NCBI GenBank assembly: GCA_944322875.1
Contig: CALUQI010000005.1
Span: forward strand, 1 to 38,168
From: Candidatus Gastranaerophilales bacterium
Lineage (GTDB): Bacteria > Cyanobacteriota > Vampirovibrionia > Gastranaerophilales > Gastranaerophilaceae
Reading direction: 5' to 3'
DNA: 38,168 nucleotides
Position 1 is the first letter of the stretch. Every line of letters starts with the position of its first letter. Shown in pieces: positions 32,066 through 38,168 of the stretch. A model generated the notes under the pieces. It had not been told where the DNA came from. It ran no database searches and was given only the letters and a program-made list of their open reading frames with translations. A program made the position numbers and the translations under genes.

Positions 32066-33241
32066 ATGGATTATGCAAGTTCAGTAAAACTTTTAAGTTG
32101 TCAAGGAAAATTCCGTATTGAGTTGGGATTGAAAAGGATTTCTAAAATTCTTGATTTGTTGGGAAATCCTCAAGATGAACTCAAGTACATCCATGTTGCA
32201 GGAACGAATGGTAAGGGTTCTGTTTGTTCCGTCATTGCTACTATTTTACAAGAAGCAGGTTTGAAAGTCGGACTTTATACAAGTCCTCATATTTTTGATT
32301 ATACTGAACGGATTAAGATTTCCGGTAATGAAATTTCAAAAAATGATTTTGCCGAATATATTGAAAAAATTTGTAATTTGGCTGATGAACATAATATAGA
32401 TTTAACTGAATTTGAGATATTGACTGCTGTGATGTTTGACTATTTTAACAAGCAAAAAGTTGAAGTTGTTGTCTTAGAAACCGGACTCGGAGGTCGTTTT
32501 GATGCAACTAATGTGATTAAAACTAATCTTTGTTCAATTATTACCCACATAGATTTCGATCATACAGAAAGGTTGGGAAACTCTCTTGATAAAATTGCTT
32601 TTGAAAAAGCCGGTATTATAAAGGAAAATTGTCCTGTATTTGTTAGTGAAGGTTATGAAGTTTTTAAAGATGCAGCAGATGATAAAAATGCATTGTTTGT
32701 TATTGTACCTCCTTTTGAAGATGTAACTAATCTTTCTTTGAAAGGAGTTTTTCAGCAACAAAACCTCTCTTTAGCTTTAGCGGCTGTCAGATTTGTTTTT
32801 CCGAAAATTTCTGAAAATATTATTCAGGCGGCTTTGAAAAAGGTCAAACATCCTTATAGATTCCAATATCTGAAAGATAAAAACATGATAGTTGATTCTG
32901 CTCATAACCCTAATGGTGCTATTGCACTTCGTCAAAGTTTAGATTATTACTACCCTGATATTCCCAGAAGATTTATTTTTGGATGTTTGAGAAACAAAGA
33001 TTTTAAAGCGATGATAAAGTCTTTATTCCAAGAACAGGATGAAATTTATTTTTATCATTTTAATTATCCTAACTCTGCATCGGTAGAAGAATTAAAAACT
33101 GCCTGCCCTTACCCATCCGAAGAATTTAAAAGAAACTTGTTTGTATCTGATAATAGCAAACTTACAATTGTTTGCGGTTCATTTTATATGCTTAAGGAGG
33201 TTTTAACTATTCTCGGAATTAGCCACCATTTCTTCGATTAA
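32066..33241 (+). CDS. folC: Bifunctional folylpolyglutamate / dihydrofolate synthase
   Basis: Mur-ligase-family ATP enzyme that adds glutamate to (dihydro)folate. 391 residues. P-loop HVAGTNGKGSVCSVIATIL, then GLYTSPHIFDYTERI, FEILTAVMFDYF, VLETGLGGRFDATNVI, ITHIDFDHTERLG, FEKAGIIK and DSAHNPNGA. ATG 32066 is chosen over the TTG at 32060; it starts 2 nt after nadE. The 3' end overlaps the convergent glycosyltransferase-like gene by 39 bp (33203-33241). The substrate pattern does not let me separate FPGS-only from bifunctional enzymes. Confidence 0.93.
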   Translation: MDYASSVKLLSCQGKFRIELGLKRISKILDLLGNPQDELKYIHVAGTNGKGSVCSVIATILQEAGLKVGLYTSPHIFDYTERIKISGNEISKNDFAEYIEKICNLADEHNIDLTEFEILTAVMFDYFNKQKVEVVVLETGLGGRFDATNVIKTNLCSIITHIDFDHTERLGNSLDKIAFEKAGIIKENCPVFVSEGYEVFKDAADDKNALFVIVPPFEDVTNLSLKGVFQQQNLSLALAAVRFVFPKISENIIQAALKKVKHPYRFQYLKDKNMIVDSAHNPNGAIALRQSLDYYYPDIPRRFIFGCLRNKDFKAMIKSLFQEQDEIYFYHFNYPNSASVEELKTACPYPSEEFKRNLFVSDNSKLTIVCGSFYMLKEVLTILGISHHFFD

Positions 33242-34759
33242 ATTATTTAGTTTTGCCGGTGAAAATTTAGAACAACTGTTCCAAATTAATGTCGGTTTGG
33301 GTTCTTTTAATGACGGACTTGGATAATCACAGCTGCAGGTTCCTTTAAGCATGTTTGTCGAACCATCTACGCTTGAGGTAAAATGAGAACAGCAGTTGCA
33401 TATTTTTAGGATAAAACCGTAATCATCAAGCTTTGATTTTAATTCCTGTAAAGCATCTATCATTCTCAAATGACAGCCGGTTGTATATTTTTTGTTTTTA
33501 AATATAAACCTTACCTTTGAAAGTCCTTTATCAGAAATAAACTCAAGTTTGCAAGGTAAATCACTTTTTCCGGTTGAAACAACAACATCTATTGATAATT
33601 TATCTTTCTCATTGGATTTTTTGTTATCCGCTATTTTAGCTGTTAATTTTCTTATAGGAGGAAGATTTTTGGTTATGTGTCCTATGGAATATATTGGGTA
33701 TAGTGCTAATAAAAATATTTCTTTGTTGTCCAGTTTTGAGTTTATTAAGCTGATTGCAAATCCGGCAAGCAATATAACAAACGTGAATAATACTACTTTA
33801 AAGTCGACAAAAAAGTAATACTTATAAGAATGTTTCATTAAGTACAGATACCCGATAAAAAGCACCCAGAAATTTGGAGCTATAAGTGAAAATACGTGTT
33901 CTGTGAAAACAAAGTTTTTAGTGAAAATACCCCTAATACAGTTTTTGAAAAGTTTTAATCTTTGAGAAAGTCTAGGTCTTTCAAAAATGTATTCTTCACC
34001 ATTAACAAAGGTTTTGATATTAGGATTATAAGAACATCTACAACCTATTTTTGAAAGCAATAGGCTGTATTTTAGTTCGCTGTCTATATTCTTAAAATCT
34101 ATTGAACCAATTTTACCAACTATTTCTTTTTTAATGATTAATACGCCTGAATCTGCTTCACAGGCTAATCCAAAGAGTGATCTTGCTTGCCTTATGAAAT
34201 TCATATGGTATTTTTGGTACACAGCTTTGATTCTATCTATAATATCAAGGTTATCTGTTAACATTAAAGTTTCGCCGCTCAAGACAGAATTTTTTGTAAG
34301 GGCAGAATTTGCTGCAGATAAAAAGTCATGAGCTATACCTCTGTTCCCCTCTATAAATATGTATGAGTCAATCCAATCATCTTGATTTAGTTGTTCCAAA
34401 AGTAATGATACGGACTTATCTTTACCAAATGTTTCACTATTTTGGAAGTTTATTACATTAACAAACTTGTTTTTATCAAATATTGTTTCAGAACCGTCTG
34501 TACAATTGTCCAAAATGGCAAATACTTTAAAACAGTCTATAGGATAATCCTGCATTTTTATTTGTTCAATAATATTTTCCAATGTGGATTTATTATTGTG
34601 TGAGTATATTATAACAGCCAAGTTGTCTTTTTCTTCGTATTGTGAATAGCGTTTTTCTATTTTAAAAGGTTTATCTTTCAGGTTTCTTAATGATAAAGCT
34701 AAAAAATATACTGAATAAACAGCAATATACAAATATAATAAGTCTAAGATATATTCCAT
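33203..34759 (-). CDS. Divergent GT2-family membrane protein with Cys-rich C-terminal domain
   Basis: 518 residues. N-terminal membrane segment (about 1-24), then a GT2-A-like domain (about 45-270) with VIIYSHNNKSTLENIIEQI, QDYPIDCFKVFAILDNCTDG and FGKDKSVSLLLEQL, which match the processive/multi-membrane GT2 pattern ('ADNCTD...GKg-AL'). The DxD metal site expected in 'vifDADN' reads FIEGNRG, and the late QxxRW motif is not visible, so transferase activity is doubtful. Two or three membrane helices follow (about 290-375), then a cytosolic domain whose last 65 residues hold CNCC (454-457), CSC (475-477) and C496, a possible metal site. AAGGA precedes the ATG. Function of the fusion is unknown. 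Confidence 0.8.
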   Translation of the reverse strand: MEYILDLLYLYIAVYSVYFLALSLRNLKDKPFKIEKRYSQYEEKDNLAVIIYSHNNKSTLENIIEQIKMQDYPIDCFKVFAILDNCTDGSETIFDKNKFVNVINFQNSETFGKDKSVSLLLEQLNQDDWIDSYIFIEGNRGIAHDFLSAANSALTKNSVLSGETLMLTDNLDIIDRIKAVYQKYHMNFIRQARSLFGLACEADSGVLIIKKEIVGKIGSIDFKNIDSELKYSLLLSKIGCRCSYNPNIKTFVNGEEYIFERPRLSQRLKLFKNCIRGIFTKNFVFTEHVFSLIAPNFWVLFIGYLYLMKHSYKYYFFVDFKVVLFTFVILLAGFAISLINSKLDNKEIFLLALYPIYSIGHITKNLPPIRKLTAKIADNKKSNEKDKLSIDVVVSTGKSDLPCKLEFISDKGLSKVRFIFKNKKYTTGCHLRMIDALQELKSKLDDYGFILKICNCCSHFTSSVDGSTNMLKGTCSCDYPSPSLKEPKPTLIWNSCSKFSPAKLNNLIEEMVANSENS

Positions 34760-34834
34760 GTATTTATTCCTTCCTCGACAATATTGTATTTAAAACTAAG
34801 AAAAATTTCCATTACATGTAAATAAATGTTTAAT

Positions 34835-34858
34835 AAAAAAGGCGGACAAAAGTCCGCC
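34835..34858 (-). terminator. Intrinsic terminator of the ycf23 gene
   Basis: On the minus strand GGCGGAC, loop TTTT, GTCCGCC (34858-34841) is followed by TTTTTTATTA. A perfect 7-bp GC-rich stem plus six T residues, 26 nt after the ycf23 stop. It separates ycf23 from the downstream glycosyltransferase-like gene. Confidence 0.93.
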
Positions 34859-34884
34859 TGCAAATTATTCAATTAAGTTTTTTA

Positions 34885-35643
34885 TTAAACTAATTCTAAA
34901 GTTTTTGATGCATTTTTTTCAGCTATCTCAACAAGTTTTTTAATAGTAGCCATCATAGACAGAGTTGAATCCATTTTATTGATACAAGATCCAGCGCCTA
35001 TAGCAGATGCTCCTGCAGCAAAAGCAAATGGAGCTGTCGTAGGATTAATACCCGTAGCAGTCATAATAGGCAGTTCAATATTTCTTGTAAGTTCAAGAGT
35101 GTTAGAAATAGTAAGTTCTGCTCTTTCCATAAGTCCTCTTACACCGTCTGCTTGAGAATCTTTTGAAAAATGTCCTTCTGTTTGTATTAAGTCTATACCA
35201 AGAACTTCAAGTTCTCTTGCAAGTTCAATTTGTTCAGAAACGGCAATTTCACCTGGAATGGTTACTGAAAAGAAAATTTCTTTACCGTTTAGCATTGTCA
35301 GAGTCTCTTTTACCAAATTCAAAACTTCTTTTGCATTGAATGAAATACCTTTTTTGTATAAAACATCAAAATTTCCTAACTCAATTGCATCAGCACCGAG
35401 TTCAACTGCTCTTACTAATTCTTGAGGAACAATTGAAGATACGAATAACGGAAGTTCTGTTATTGAACGAATTTCTTTAACAATTTCTTCTTTTGCACAG
35501 ATATCGACTGCACTAGCTCCTGAATTCTCTGCTGATGTCACTACTTTTTTGATATTTTGTATATCAAAATTGTCGATACCAGCAATAATTTTAACTGCTT
35601 TCTTTTCTTGTAAATGTTGTTTGAATAAATCAATTCTTGCCAT
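34885..35643 (-). CDS. ycf23: Ycf23 / DUF561 TIM-barrel protein
   Basis: 252 residues, close in layout to the Ycf23 proteins of cyanobacteria and red-algal plastids (DUF561). TIM-barrel-like pattern: KAVKIIAGIDNFDIQNIKKVV, SGASAVDICAKEEIV, LPLFVSSIVPQELVRAVELGADAIELGNFD, FFSVTIPGEI, LGIDLIQTEGHFSK, IMTATGINPTTAPFAFAAGASAIGAGSCINKM. The biochemical role of the family is not established; similarity to barrel phosphate-binding enzymes suggests a small-molecule substrate. AAGGAG sits before the ATG and an excellent promoter lies upstream. This gene is the strongest single lineage marker in the window. Confidence 0.85.
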   Translation of the reverse strand: MARIDLFKQHLQEKKAVKIIAGIDNFDIQNIKKVVTSAENSGASAVDICAKEEIVKEIRSITELPLFVSSIVPQELVRAVELGADAIELGNFDVLYKKGISFNAKEVLNLVKETLTMLNGKEIFFSVTIPGEIAVSEQIELARELEVLGIDLIQTEGHFSKDSQADGVRGLMERAELTISNTLELTRNIELPIMTATGINPTTAPFAFAAGASAIGAGSCINKMDSTLSMMATIKKLVEIAEKNASKTLELV

Positions 35644-35665
35644 AATAAATTCTCCTTCTTGATGA

Positions 35666-35694
35666 ATTATACATTAAAATTTTAATAATTTCAA
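35666..35694 (-). promoter_or_regulatory. ycf23 promoter
   Basis: Minus strand TTGAAA (35694-35689), 17-nt spacer, TATAAT (35671-35666). Transcription would start near 35659, and the short leader carries AGAAGGAG in front of the ATG at 35643. This is a conventional leadered promoter, useful as a contrast to the leaderless ones. Confidence 0.75.
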
Positions 35695-35771
35695 GAACTA
35701 ACCAAAAACTAATGATTTATGGTAATACTAAATAAAAAAAATTTTTACATAATATATGCAAAGGGGAAAAA

Positions 35772-36440
35772 ATGCTTAAAAAAATTATTTACGTATTAGC
35801 TTTTTTTGTTATAAGTTTTGGTTCATGTAATGCAGCAAATTATGAACCGGACGAAAAAATTAACATAACAGTTTATGAAAAAATAAACCCTGCAATAGTT
35901 GCTATAGAAGCACAATTATCTGATGGGATTTCAGCTGGTACGGGTTGCATAATTAAGCCAAATGGTGTTATATTAACCGGGTCTCACGTGGTAGAAGATT
36001 GTACCGATATTGATGTAACAACATATAACGGTCAAGTGTATAAAGCGAAAATTATTGCCAAAATGGGTAAAAATAATGATTTGGCACTTTTAAAAATTGA
36101 GCCGAAGACCCCCTTAAAAATAGTAAATTTTGGAGATTCCGAAGATATAAAAGTAGGACAAAAAGTACTAACAATAGGAAATCCTTTCGGGTTTTCAGGA
36201 ACACTGACACAAGGTATAGTTTCAAGAATAGATTATACTAAGAACAGAATACAAACGGATGCTGCTATTAATCCAGGATGTTCAGGCGGTCCTTTACTAA
36301 ATTCTTCCGGACAAGTCATTGGGATTAATCAATCAATTTATAATCCGGATAATAATATATCCAATATTGGAATTGGTTTTGCCATTCCTATCAATGATGC
36401 AAAAAACTTTATCAAAAGTGCAAATATTGCCAAAAATTAG
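35772..36440 (+). CDS. HtrA-like S1C serine protease without PDZ domain
   Basis: 222 residues. Signal peptide MLKKIIYVLAFFVISFGSCNA. Trypsin-fold domain with the triad His72 (ILTGSHVVED), Asp103 (NNDLALLKIE) and Ser171 in NPGCSGGPLLN. GNPFGFSGTLTQGIVS and QTDAAINPG are typical HtrA/DegP text. The usual oxyanion motif GNSGGP is here GCSGGP, and THVV is SHVV. The protein ends right after the protease domain, so there is no PDZ domain for substrate recognition or oligomer control. The ribosome site is AAAGGGG. It is probably periplasmic, acting on damaged or specific envelope proteins. Confidence 0.9.
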   Translation: MLKKIIYVLAFFVISFGSCNAANYEPDEKINITVYEKINPAIVAIEAQLSDGISAGTGCIIKPNGVILTGSHVVEDCTDIDVTTYNGQVYKAKIIAKMGKNNDLALLKIEPKTPLKIVNFGDSEDIKVGQKVLTIGNPFGFSGTLTQGIVSRIDYTKNRIQTDAAINPGCSGGPLLNSSGQVIGINQSIYNPDNNISNIGIGFAIPINDAKNFIKSANIAKN

Positions 36441-36456
36441 TTTTTCGTGATATATT
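36427..36456 (+). promoter_or_regulatory. mlaE promoter giving a leaderless transcript
   Basis: TTGCCA (36427-36432), 18-nt spacer, TATATT (36451-36456) preceded by TGA (extended -10), then exactly CTTTGT and the ATG at 36463. The promoter overlaps the end of the protease gene; no Shine-Dalgarno is present. Confidence 0.65.
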
Positions 36457-36462
36457 CTTTGT

Positions 36463-37200
36463 ATGATAAATTTTTTCGGGTTATGTGTAATTAATTTGTT
36501 AAAAAGTATAAGATATTTGTTTCAAAGGCAGGTAAGATTTTCTTCTGTAATCAATCAGGCGGCTTCTATTAGTTATGATTCTTTGACGATATCTTTGGTG
36601 ATAGCATTTATAGCTGCTGCAGTAATAGCTATTCAGGTTTCAAAACAGTTTCTGATGTCAGGTGCAGAAACATACATAGGCGGCACCATAGCAATTATAA
36701 TGATAAGAGAAATCGCTCCGGGGTTTGTGGCATTGGCTATTGGCGCCAGAGCGGGAACTGCTATTTCAGCCGAAATTGCTAACATGCAAGTTACATCACA
36801 GGTTGATGCAATGAAAACTTTGAAAGTTGATCCTGTCGGATATTATTTCACTCCAAGGATTATAGCGGCAATGTTTACTGTACCGATGGTTGTTTTATTG
36901 GCAGAGCTCGTCGGGATTTTGGGCGGAATGTTCGTTTCATCTGCTACGATTAATTTACATCCTGCAAGGTATATGAATTCGGTTTGGGCTTGGCTTTCTA
37001 CAAGAGATATATATATAAGTCTTTTGAAAGCATCTGTTTTTGGAGGTTTGATAGCGCTTGTTTGTGCTACTCAAGGATATGAAACCAAAGGCGGTGCTAA
37101 AGAAGTTGGAATATCTACAACTCAAGCAGCTATTTTGTCTACTTTGTATATGTTGATTGCCGATTTCTTGATTAATCTGCTGTTTTATATCGCTAAATAA
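36463..37200 (+). CDS. mlaE: MlaE/YrbE-family lipid ABC transporter permease
   Basis: 245-residue inner-membrane permease of the phospholipid transport (Mla/TGD1) family. MlaE-fold landmarks: SYDSLTISLVIAFIAAAVIAIQ, GGTIAIIMIREIAPGFVALAIGARAGTAISAEIANMQVTSQVDAM (the conserved 'REl-Pvl-al-vaGR-Gaa-aAElg-M---eQidAl' block), ALKTLKVDP-like LKVDPVGYYFTPRIIA, and a late GCYxGYxxxGGAxxVG counterpart at CATQGYETKGGAKEVGISTTQA. About five membrane helices. Works with an ATPase (MlaF) and an MCE protein (MlaD), neither in the window. It ends 1 nt from the convergent ATPase-like gene. Confidence 0.95.
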   Translation: MINFFGLCVINLLKSIRYLFQRQVRFSSVINQAASISYDSLTISLVIAFIAAAVIAIQVSKQFLMSGAETYIGGTIAIIMIREIAPGFVALAIGARAGTAISAEIANMQVTSQVDAMKTLKVDPVGYYFTPRIIAAMFTVPMVVLLAELVGILGGMFVSSATINLHPARYMNSVWAWLSTRDIYISLLKASVFGGLIALVCATQGYETKGGAKEVGISTTQAAILSTLYMLIADFLINLLFYIAK

Positions 37201-37201
37201 A

Positions 37202-38168
37202 TTATGCAAGATATTTTTGGATTGTCGTCTTATCAAAAACTTCAAGGCTATCTTTTGAGTGTATAAATATCATACAACTTATCAATGATTTAAGCGTTTC
37301 AAAGTCTGAAAATGCCATTTTATTACGCATATCTTCCATATTGTTTGCCAAAAATTCCATAATTACTGTCTTACCTTCAAAAACGAGACTTGCATAGTAA
37401 TCGAAGGATTCTTTTGTCTTGATGCCTTCAAGGTATATTAGTTCCGGCGATTGAAATTCAATGAATCTTGAAGCTTTATCCATGTTAAAGCCTACATTTT
37501 CATTAAGTTCACATTGATTAACACCGCTAAGGTTGTATTTTGATATGCTTTCAATTGTCATGATATTACGCGTTTTATCTTTTGCAGCTTCCAAGAGCAA
37601 TGAATAAATTATGTGAGTTTTGCCGCTTAATGGTGAACCGCAGACAAGAATTATTCCGGGCTGTTTAAGTGATGCTTTAATAATTTTTCTTGATTTTTCA
37701 ACACTAATAATTTTATCAAGAGATTTGGGAGGCTTGTATATTTTGAGGAAGATTCTTTCCCCCATTATTGTTGGGAATGTTGATATACTTGCAACTAATA
37801 GTGTGTTGTCAACTTTAAAGTTTAATTTGCCAAGTTGTGGAACTTCTGATACTGAAGGATCAAGTTCTGCCAAAGTCTTTAATTTTGCACCAAACGAGGA
37901 TGTTAAGACTCCGGGAATTATACCTTTGTTTATCACCTCTCCATTTTTTTTAAAATTTACTCCTAATCCGGTGTTTTCGCCCTGAAAAGTTACTTCGTGA
38001 ACTTCTTCTATAATTGCCTGTTTTAGTATTGCTCGAATTATCTTTTGAATGTGATTGTCACTCAAATCCTCACTGTGAAGTTCGTCTCTCCAATCGTACA
38101 TATAATCTTTGTCTGTGTATATTTCACCTACTGTACTGTCTGTTTTGTAGTATTCTTCAATTTTCTTT
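37202..38168 (-). CDS. Degenerate GspE/PilB-like secretion ATPase (5'-truncated by window edge)
   Basis: The frame is open to the right edge (residues KKIEEYYKTDSTVGEIYTDK precede the first internal ATG at 38101), so the true start is outside. The order of a type II secretion/type IV pilus ATPase is visible: a VHEVTFQ segment (counterpart of 'SDvHiEp'), MGERIFLKIYKPPKSL, Walker A VCGSPLSGKTH, MTIESISKYNLSGVNQCELNENVGFNMDKASRFIEFQSPELIYLEGIKTKES (counterpart of 'tiEDPvE...QDPDiimvGEIRD-ET'). Walker A is kept, but Walker B/Asp-box and His-box residues are changed (GEIRD to EGIKT; the HTNDA region is EFLANNMED). The C-terminal tetracysteine of GspE is missing. Likely an inactive or regulatory paralogue. 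Confidence 0.8.
   Translation of the reverse strand, partial: KKIEEYYKTDSTVGEIYTDKDYMYDWRDELHSEDLSDNHIQKIIRAILKQAIIEEVHEVTFQGENTGLGVNFKKNGEVINKGIIPGVLTSSFGAKLKTLAELDPSVSEVPQLGKLNFKVDNTLLVASISTFPTIMGERIFLKIYKPPKSLDKIISVEKSRKIIKASLKQPGIILVCGSPLSGKTHIIYSLLLEAAKDKTRNIMTIESISKYNLSGVNQCELNENVGFNMDKASRFIEFQSPELIYLEGIKTKESFDYYASLVFEGKTVIMEFLANNMEDMRNKMAFSDFETLKSLISCMIFIHSKDSLEVFDKTTIQKYLA

Overview
The window is about 38 kb of AT-rich (low-GC) chromosomal DNA that is almost entirely coding. It combines a Gram-negative envelope (KdsA for Kdo, MlaE, an OmpA-domain protein) with flagellar rod genes, a WhiG/FliA-type sigma factor, a divisome/peptidoglycan cluster and a homologue of the cyanobacterial/plastid Ycf23 protein. 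There are no photosynthesis genes. Together with short N-terminal 'NFKS'-like tags on several hypothetical proteins, this suggests a non-photosynthetic relative of cyanobacteria (Vampirovibrionia/Melainabacteria, probably Gastranaerophilales-like). That assignment is inferred from gene content, not from a database comparison.

Layout. 1-4435 (+): rny (cut by the left edge), ymdB, a PHP phosphoesterase, a membrane-anchored pilin-like protein and a LOG-family nucleotide hydrolase, tightly packed; this looks like an RNA turnover/nucleotide unit. 4574-7090 (+): gatB and a GlmS-type SIS isomerase without a glutaminase domain. 7102-9567 (-): kdsA, a metallo-beta-lactamase-fold hydrolase and pheS as an operon. 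9701-11502 (+): a zinc-site-less M16 protein and an OmpA-domain protein. 11499-14675 (-): flagellar-type sigma factor, CorC/HlyC-type membrane protein, metallophosphoesterase. 14713-17403 (+): rqcP, two flgF/flgG-type genes, flgB and flgC. 17484-17606: tRNA-Leu(GAG) and a strong terminator. 17617-22216: an accessory segment beginning with a structured GC-richer element, then three minus-strand genes (NADAR-family protein, small tagged protein, 942-residue protein with a C-terminal phosphoribosyltransferase-like domain) and a 565-bp gene-free AT-rich stretch. 22217-26515 (+): Tyr/Pro-rich surface-type protein, uvrA and a small exported protein. 26616-33241 (+): murC, murB, ddl, ftsQ, nadE, folC as one operon. 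33203-38168: a divergent GT2-like membrane protein, ycf23, an HtrA-like protease without PDZ, mlaE, and a degenerate GspE/PilB-like ATPase cut by the right edge.

Two themes stand out. First, several genes (kdsA, the metallophosphoesterase, rqcP, uvrA, mlaE) have a -10 element only 6-7 nt before the start codon and no Shine-Dalgarno sequence, which predicts leaderless mRNAs; other genes in the same window have clear Shine-Dalgarno sites. Second, several proteins keep a fold but lose catalytic residues: NadE without the glutaminase Lys/Cys loops, M16 without HxxEH, GT2 without DxD, GspE-like ATPase with altered Walker B and His box. The best candidate for an undescribed system is the three-gene NADAR / small tagged protein / PRTase-like cassette next to tRNA-Leu.
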